From assembly GCA_012800685.1 (NCBI GenBank), contig JAAZIT010000404.1, positions 1 to 7,037 on the forward strand: 7,037 bases of DNA, read 5' to 3'. Under the pieces are notes generated by a model. It ran no database searches. It was given only the letters and a program-made list of their open reading frames with translations, and was not told the DNA's origin. Below are positions 5,036 to 7,037 of this stretch, in pieces. A program made the position numbers and the translations under genes. Origin of the DNA: Clostridiales bacterium (lineage in GTDB: Bacteria; Bacillota; Clostridia; Oscillospirales; Ruminococcaceae). Position 1 is the first letter of the stretch, and every line of letters starts with the position of its first letter.

Positions 5036-5842
5036 CTAGAATTCTTGGAACTCTCCCATTTTTCTAAACTTAGTATACCTTTGATTTAGCAATTCGTCAA
5101 GTCCTTTTTGTAAATTTCTTTCTAAAGCACCTGAAATAAATTCCGAGATATGCTCAGCCGTCTGTTCAACGTCATTATGAGCACCTCCGATTGCCTCTTC
5201 AATTGTATAATCGCATATACCAAATTCAGTTAAATCCTCTGATGTAATCCTTAGAACCTCACAAGCTTCACGCTCTCTTGAGGCATCCTTCCACAAAATC
5301 GATGCACAGCCTCTTGGTGAAATTACTGAATATATTGCGTTTTCAAGCATTGCTAGCTCGTCACATACGGCTAGTCCCAATGCTCCGCCACTTCCTCCCT
5401 CTCCCAAAATCACCGTTATTATTGGTGTTTTCAGTATCATGAATTCCGTCAGGTTTTTAGCAATCGCTTCCCCCTGACCTCGTTCCTCAGCCTCAATTCC
5501 ACAAAATGCCCCTGAAGTGTCAACTAAACAAATTACAGGTCTATGAAATTTTTCCGCCTGCTTTGCAAGTCTAAGTGCTTTTCGATAGCCCTCTGGGTGT
5601 GGCATTCCAAAATTTGATTGTTTATTTTCATCAAGGTTTCTTCCCTTAACTGTTGACAATACTGTTACTGGAATATCCCCAAAATATCCAATTCCGCCTA
5701 TTACTGCACCGTCATCGCCATAATAGCGATCGCCGTGCATTTCAAAAAAATCGTTAAACAGAAGAGGTATATAATCCCTAACTGTTGGTCGGTTTTTATT
5801 TCTTATTATATCTAAACGCTGACAAGCTGAAAGATTATTCAT
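5036..5842 (-). CDS. accA: Acetyl-CoA carboxylase carboxyltransferase subunit alpha
   Basis: A 268-residue AccA that, with AccD, transfers the carboxyl group from carboxybiotin on AccB to acetyl-CoA, making malonyl-CoA. Visible marks are RPTVRDYI (18-25), GDRYYGDD (37-44), FGMPHPEGYRKALRLAKQAEKF (about 78-99), the DTSGAFCGIEAEERGQGEAIA block (about 108-128), and the glycine-rich oxyanion-hole segment GEGGSGGALG (147-156). The DTSGAFCG form replaces the DTPGAYPG of enterobacteria. The protein lacks most of the extended N-terminal region of the E. coli enzyme (319 residues), as is common in clostridia. AAAGGGAG upstream gives an 8-base spacing to the ATG at 5842. It starts 47 bases after the accD stop and is almost certainly cotranscribed with it. 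AccB and AccC, needed for the full enzyme, are not in the window. Confidence 0.95.
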   Translation of the reverse strand: MNNLSACQRLDIIRNKNRPTVRDYIPLLFNDFFEMHGDRYYGDDGAVIGGIGYFGDIPVTVLSTVKGRNLDENKQSNFGMPHPEGYRKALRLAKQAEKFHRPVICLVDTSGAFCGIEAEERGQGEAIAKNLTEFMILKTPIITVILGEGGSGGALGLAVCDELAMLENAIYSVISPRGCASILWKDASREREACEVLRITSEDLTEFGICDYTIEEAIGGAHNDVEQTAEHISEFISGALERNLQKGLDELLNQRYTKFRKMGEFQEF

Positions 5843-5889
5843 TCACATTGCTCCCTTTCCTAATATTTCCCTGTAAAATATGATATTAT

Positions 5890-6762
5890 TTATTTTTTAA
5901 TATGAAGCTTAATCAGATGTGCAATAGTTCTTCTGATTTTTCTTCTGTCAACAATCATATCAACAAAACCATGCTCTAGCAAAAATTCTGCTGACTGGAA
6001 ATTATCAGGTAGTCTTTGCTTTATTGTTCCCTCAATAACTCGTCTTCCTGCAAAGCCTATTAAAACCTTAGGCTCAGCTATAATTATATCACCAACTGAC
6101 GCAAAAGAGGCTGTTACACCACCAGTAGTTGGATCTGTCATTACCGAAATATAAAGGCAACCTACCTCACTATGCTTTTGTGCAGCACCACAGGTTTTAG
6201 CCATTTGCATTAGAGAGATTGTTCCCTCTTGCATTCTCGCCCCACCTGAACAGCAAAACATTATAATAGGAAGCTTATTTTCTGTAGCAAATTCGAATGC
6301 TCTCGTAATCTTTTCGCCAACAACGCTTCCCATTGAACCCATCATAAAATGTGAGTCCATAACGCCTATTACTATCCTCATACCCCTAATTGTTGCTTCG
6401 CCAGTTAAAACAGCGTCATTAAGTCCAGTCTTTGCCCTTAAATCAATTTGTTTTTCTGGATATCCGTCAAATCCAATTGGGTTTTTAGATATCATATTTT
6501 TATCAAACTCTTTAAAGCTTCCTTTATCTATAGTGATATCAAGTCGCTCTCTAGCCGTTATTCTTGCGTGATAATTACAGTTAGGACAAACCTTTCCCAT
6601 ATTGGTAAATTCGTCCATAAACACAACGTTTGAGCATCTTGGGCATTTAAACATTAAATCATTTGGTATTTTTGTTTTAGCTTTTGGTTTCTTCTTATCT
6701 TCGTTTTTTTGATCGCTGTTAAATCTTGTTTTAACAACCGAAAATAAATCTTCTAGCACCAC
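5890..6762 (-). CDS. accD: Acetyl-CoA carboxylase carboxyltransferase subunit beta
   Basis: A 290-residue AccD, the zinc-ribbon subunit of carboxyltransferase. Four cysteines in two CPxC motifs (Cys40, Cys43, Cys59, Cys62) form the zinc ribbon. The crotonase-like core follows with MDSHFMMGSMGSVVGEK (about 135-151), CSGGARMQEG (171-180, oxyanion loop) and TDPTTGGVTASFA (209-221). A Lys-rich linker (about 19-32) precedes the ribbon. Length is normal. The start is a GTG: two tandem GTG codons at 6762 and 6759 lie 6 and 9 bases after the AAGGGGGG site, so the protein may be 290 or 289 residues. The gene heads the accD-accA-acpP unit with its own promoter instead of sitting directly behind accC. 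Confidence 0.95.
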   Translation of the reverse strand: MVLEDLFSVVKTRFNSDQKNEDKKKPKAKTKIPNDLMFKCPRCSNVVFMDEFTNMGKVCPNCNYHARITARERLDITIDKGSFKEFDKNMISKNPIGFDGYPEKQIDLRAKTGLNDAVLTGEATIRGMRIVIGVMDSHFMMGSMGSVVGEKITRAFEFATENKLPIIMFCCSGGARMQEGTISLMQMAKTCGAAQKHSEVGCLYISVMTDPTTGGVTASFASVGDIIIAEPKVLIGFAGRRVIEGTIKQRLPDNFQSAEFLLEHGFVDMIVDRRKIRRTIAHLIKLHIKK

Positions 6763-6768
6763 AAGATT

Positions 6769-6776
6769 CCCCCCTT
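6769..6776 (-). promoter_or_regulatory. Unusual G-rich ribosome site of accD
   Basis: On the minus strand this reads AAGGGGGG, six G residues in place of the usual AGGAGG, set in an otherwise AT-rich stretch. It precedes two tandem GTG start candidates. The odd Shine-Dalgarno with a GTG start may hold down accD translation; that effect is inference. Confidence 0.55.
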
Positions 6777-6809
6777 ACTTTACTGTTTATTACATTTTTC
6801 CATAGTTAT

Positions 6810-6838
6810 AGTTTAGTCAATAAACCTTAATTTGTCAA
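6810..6838 (-). promoter_or_regulatory. accD promoter with overlapping dyad (candidate operator)
   Basis: On the minus strand, a perfect TTGACA (6838-6833) is followed after 17 bases by TAAACT (6815-6810, 4 of 6 to TATAAT). Transcription would start near 6803, about 40 bases before the accD start. A dyad with arms GTTTA (6811-6815) and TAAAC (6821-6825) overlaps the -10 and spacer, the usual position of a repressor operator. The 17-mer at 6810-6826 matches the acpP-upstream dyad at 12 of 17 positions. A regulator of fatty acid synthesis (FabT- or FapR-like) is the natural candidate, but none is encoded here. Confidence 0.45.
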
Positions 6839-6865
6839 CCTTTTCAAAGTCTTTCTAGCACAATA

Positions 6866-6884
6866 ACCCTTTCATTCTAAGGGT
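6866..6884. other. Small hairpin upstream of accD
   Basis: ACCCTT (6866-6871) and AAGGGT (6879-6884) form a 6-bp stem with a 7-base loop, flanked by CTAG on both sides (6855-6858 and 6885-6888). Neither strand has a T-run after it, so it is at best a weak terminator for the gene ending at 6940. Confidence 0.3.
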
Positions 6885-6939
6885 CTAGCTTAAAAATTGT
6901 AAAAAGGTACAAATTTGTTATATTTTTATATTCCACATC

Positions 6940-7037
6940 TTAATATTTAATTTTAGTTCTTCCTAAATATCCATTATCATAGTCGCCTTTTTTAAAGCCC
7001 TCACATCTAATAAGTGCAAGCTGAAAATCAATATTTG
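6940..7037 (-). CDS. C-terminal fragment of an unidentified protein
   Basis: The minus-strand frame entering at 7035 stays open for 31 codons and ends at a TAA (6942-6940). Its last residues include RCEGFKKGDYDNGYLGRTKIKY, a hydrophilic, protein-like mix of Gly, Asp, Tyr and Lys. The other two frames give a 24-codon open stretch of less natural composition and an early stop. I do not recognise the family. The gap of about 180 bases and the separate accD promoter suggest it is not part of the acc unit. The evidence is only an open frame with plausible composition. Confidence 0.45.
   Translation of the reverse strand, partial: NIDFQLALIRCEGFKKGDYDNGYLGRTKIKY

Noticed and set aside
6448..6633. 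Plus-strand open frame of 61 codons opposite accD
   Set aside because: It is antisense to the AccD zinc-ribbon region and has no supporting start signal or domain.

Overview
The window is AT-rich and reads like the chromosome of a low-GC Gram-positive bacterium, most likely a motile member of the Clostridia. The evidence is purine-rich Shine-Dalgarno sites, sigma-A promoters with extended -10 elements, a clostridial-type CheA N-terminus, a short AccA, split AccA/AccD carboxyltransferase genes and a Cys-lipoprotein signal peptide. I cannot fix the family or genus. No mobile element, tRNA, rRNA or CRISPR array is visible.

Layout. (1) 1-179, minus strand: the first 59 codons of a chemotaxis kinase, CheA, running off the left edge. 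(2) 180-1061: an 880-base gene-free region. It holds a good minus-strand promoter reading toward cheA, a good plus-strand promoter reading toward the ABC transporter, and between them (649-800) a cluster of long complementary segments that may encode a structured RNA. (3) 1062-4392, plus strand: an ABC-2 type exporter (NatA-like ATPase and NatB-like permease, separated by a 151-base spacer with two hairpins), followed closely by a TraB/PrgY/GumN-family lipoprotein and a strong terminator. (4) 4412-4701: two terminators facing each other between convergent operons. (5) 4702-6762, minus strand: accD-accA-acpP. (6) 6763-7037: the accD promoter region and, probably, the last 31 codons of another minus-strand gene.

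How the genes work together. AccD and AccA form the carboxyltransferase half of acetyl-CoA carboxylase, which makes malonyl-CoA. AcpP carries the growing acyl chain. The biotin carrier and biotin carboxylase genes are not in the window. The exporter pair and the lipoprotein look like one transcription unit acting at the membrane, but their substrate is unknown.

The observations most worth following are: a 17-base dyad shared (12 of 17 positions) by the regions upstream of accD and acpP, a candidate fatty-acid-synthesis operator; the structured element at 649-800; and the coupling of an ABC-2 exporter to a TraB/GumN lipoprotein. The genes themselves belong to known families. I did not find a convincing wholly new system.
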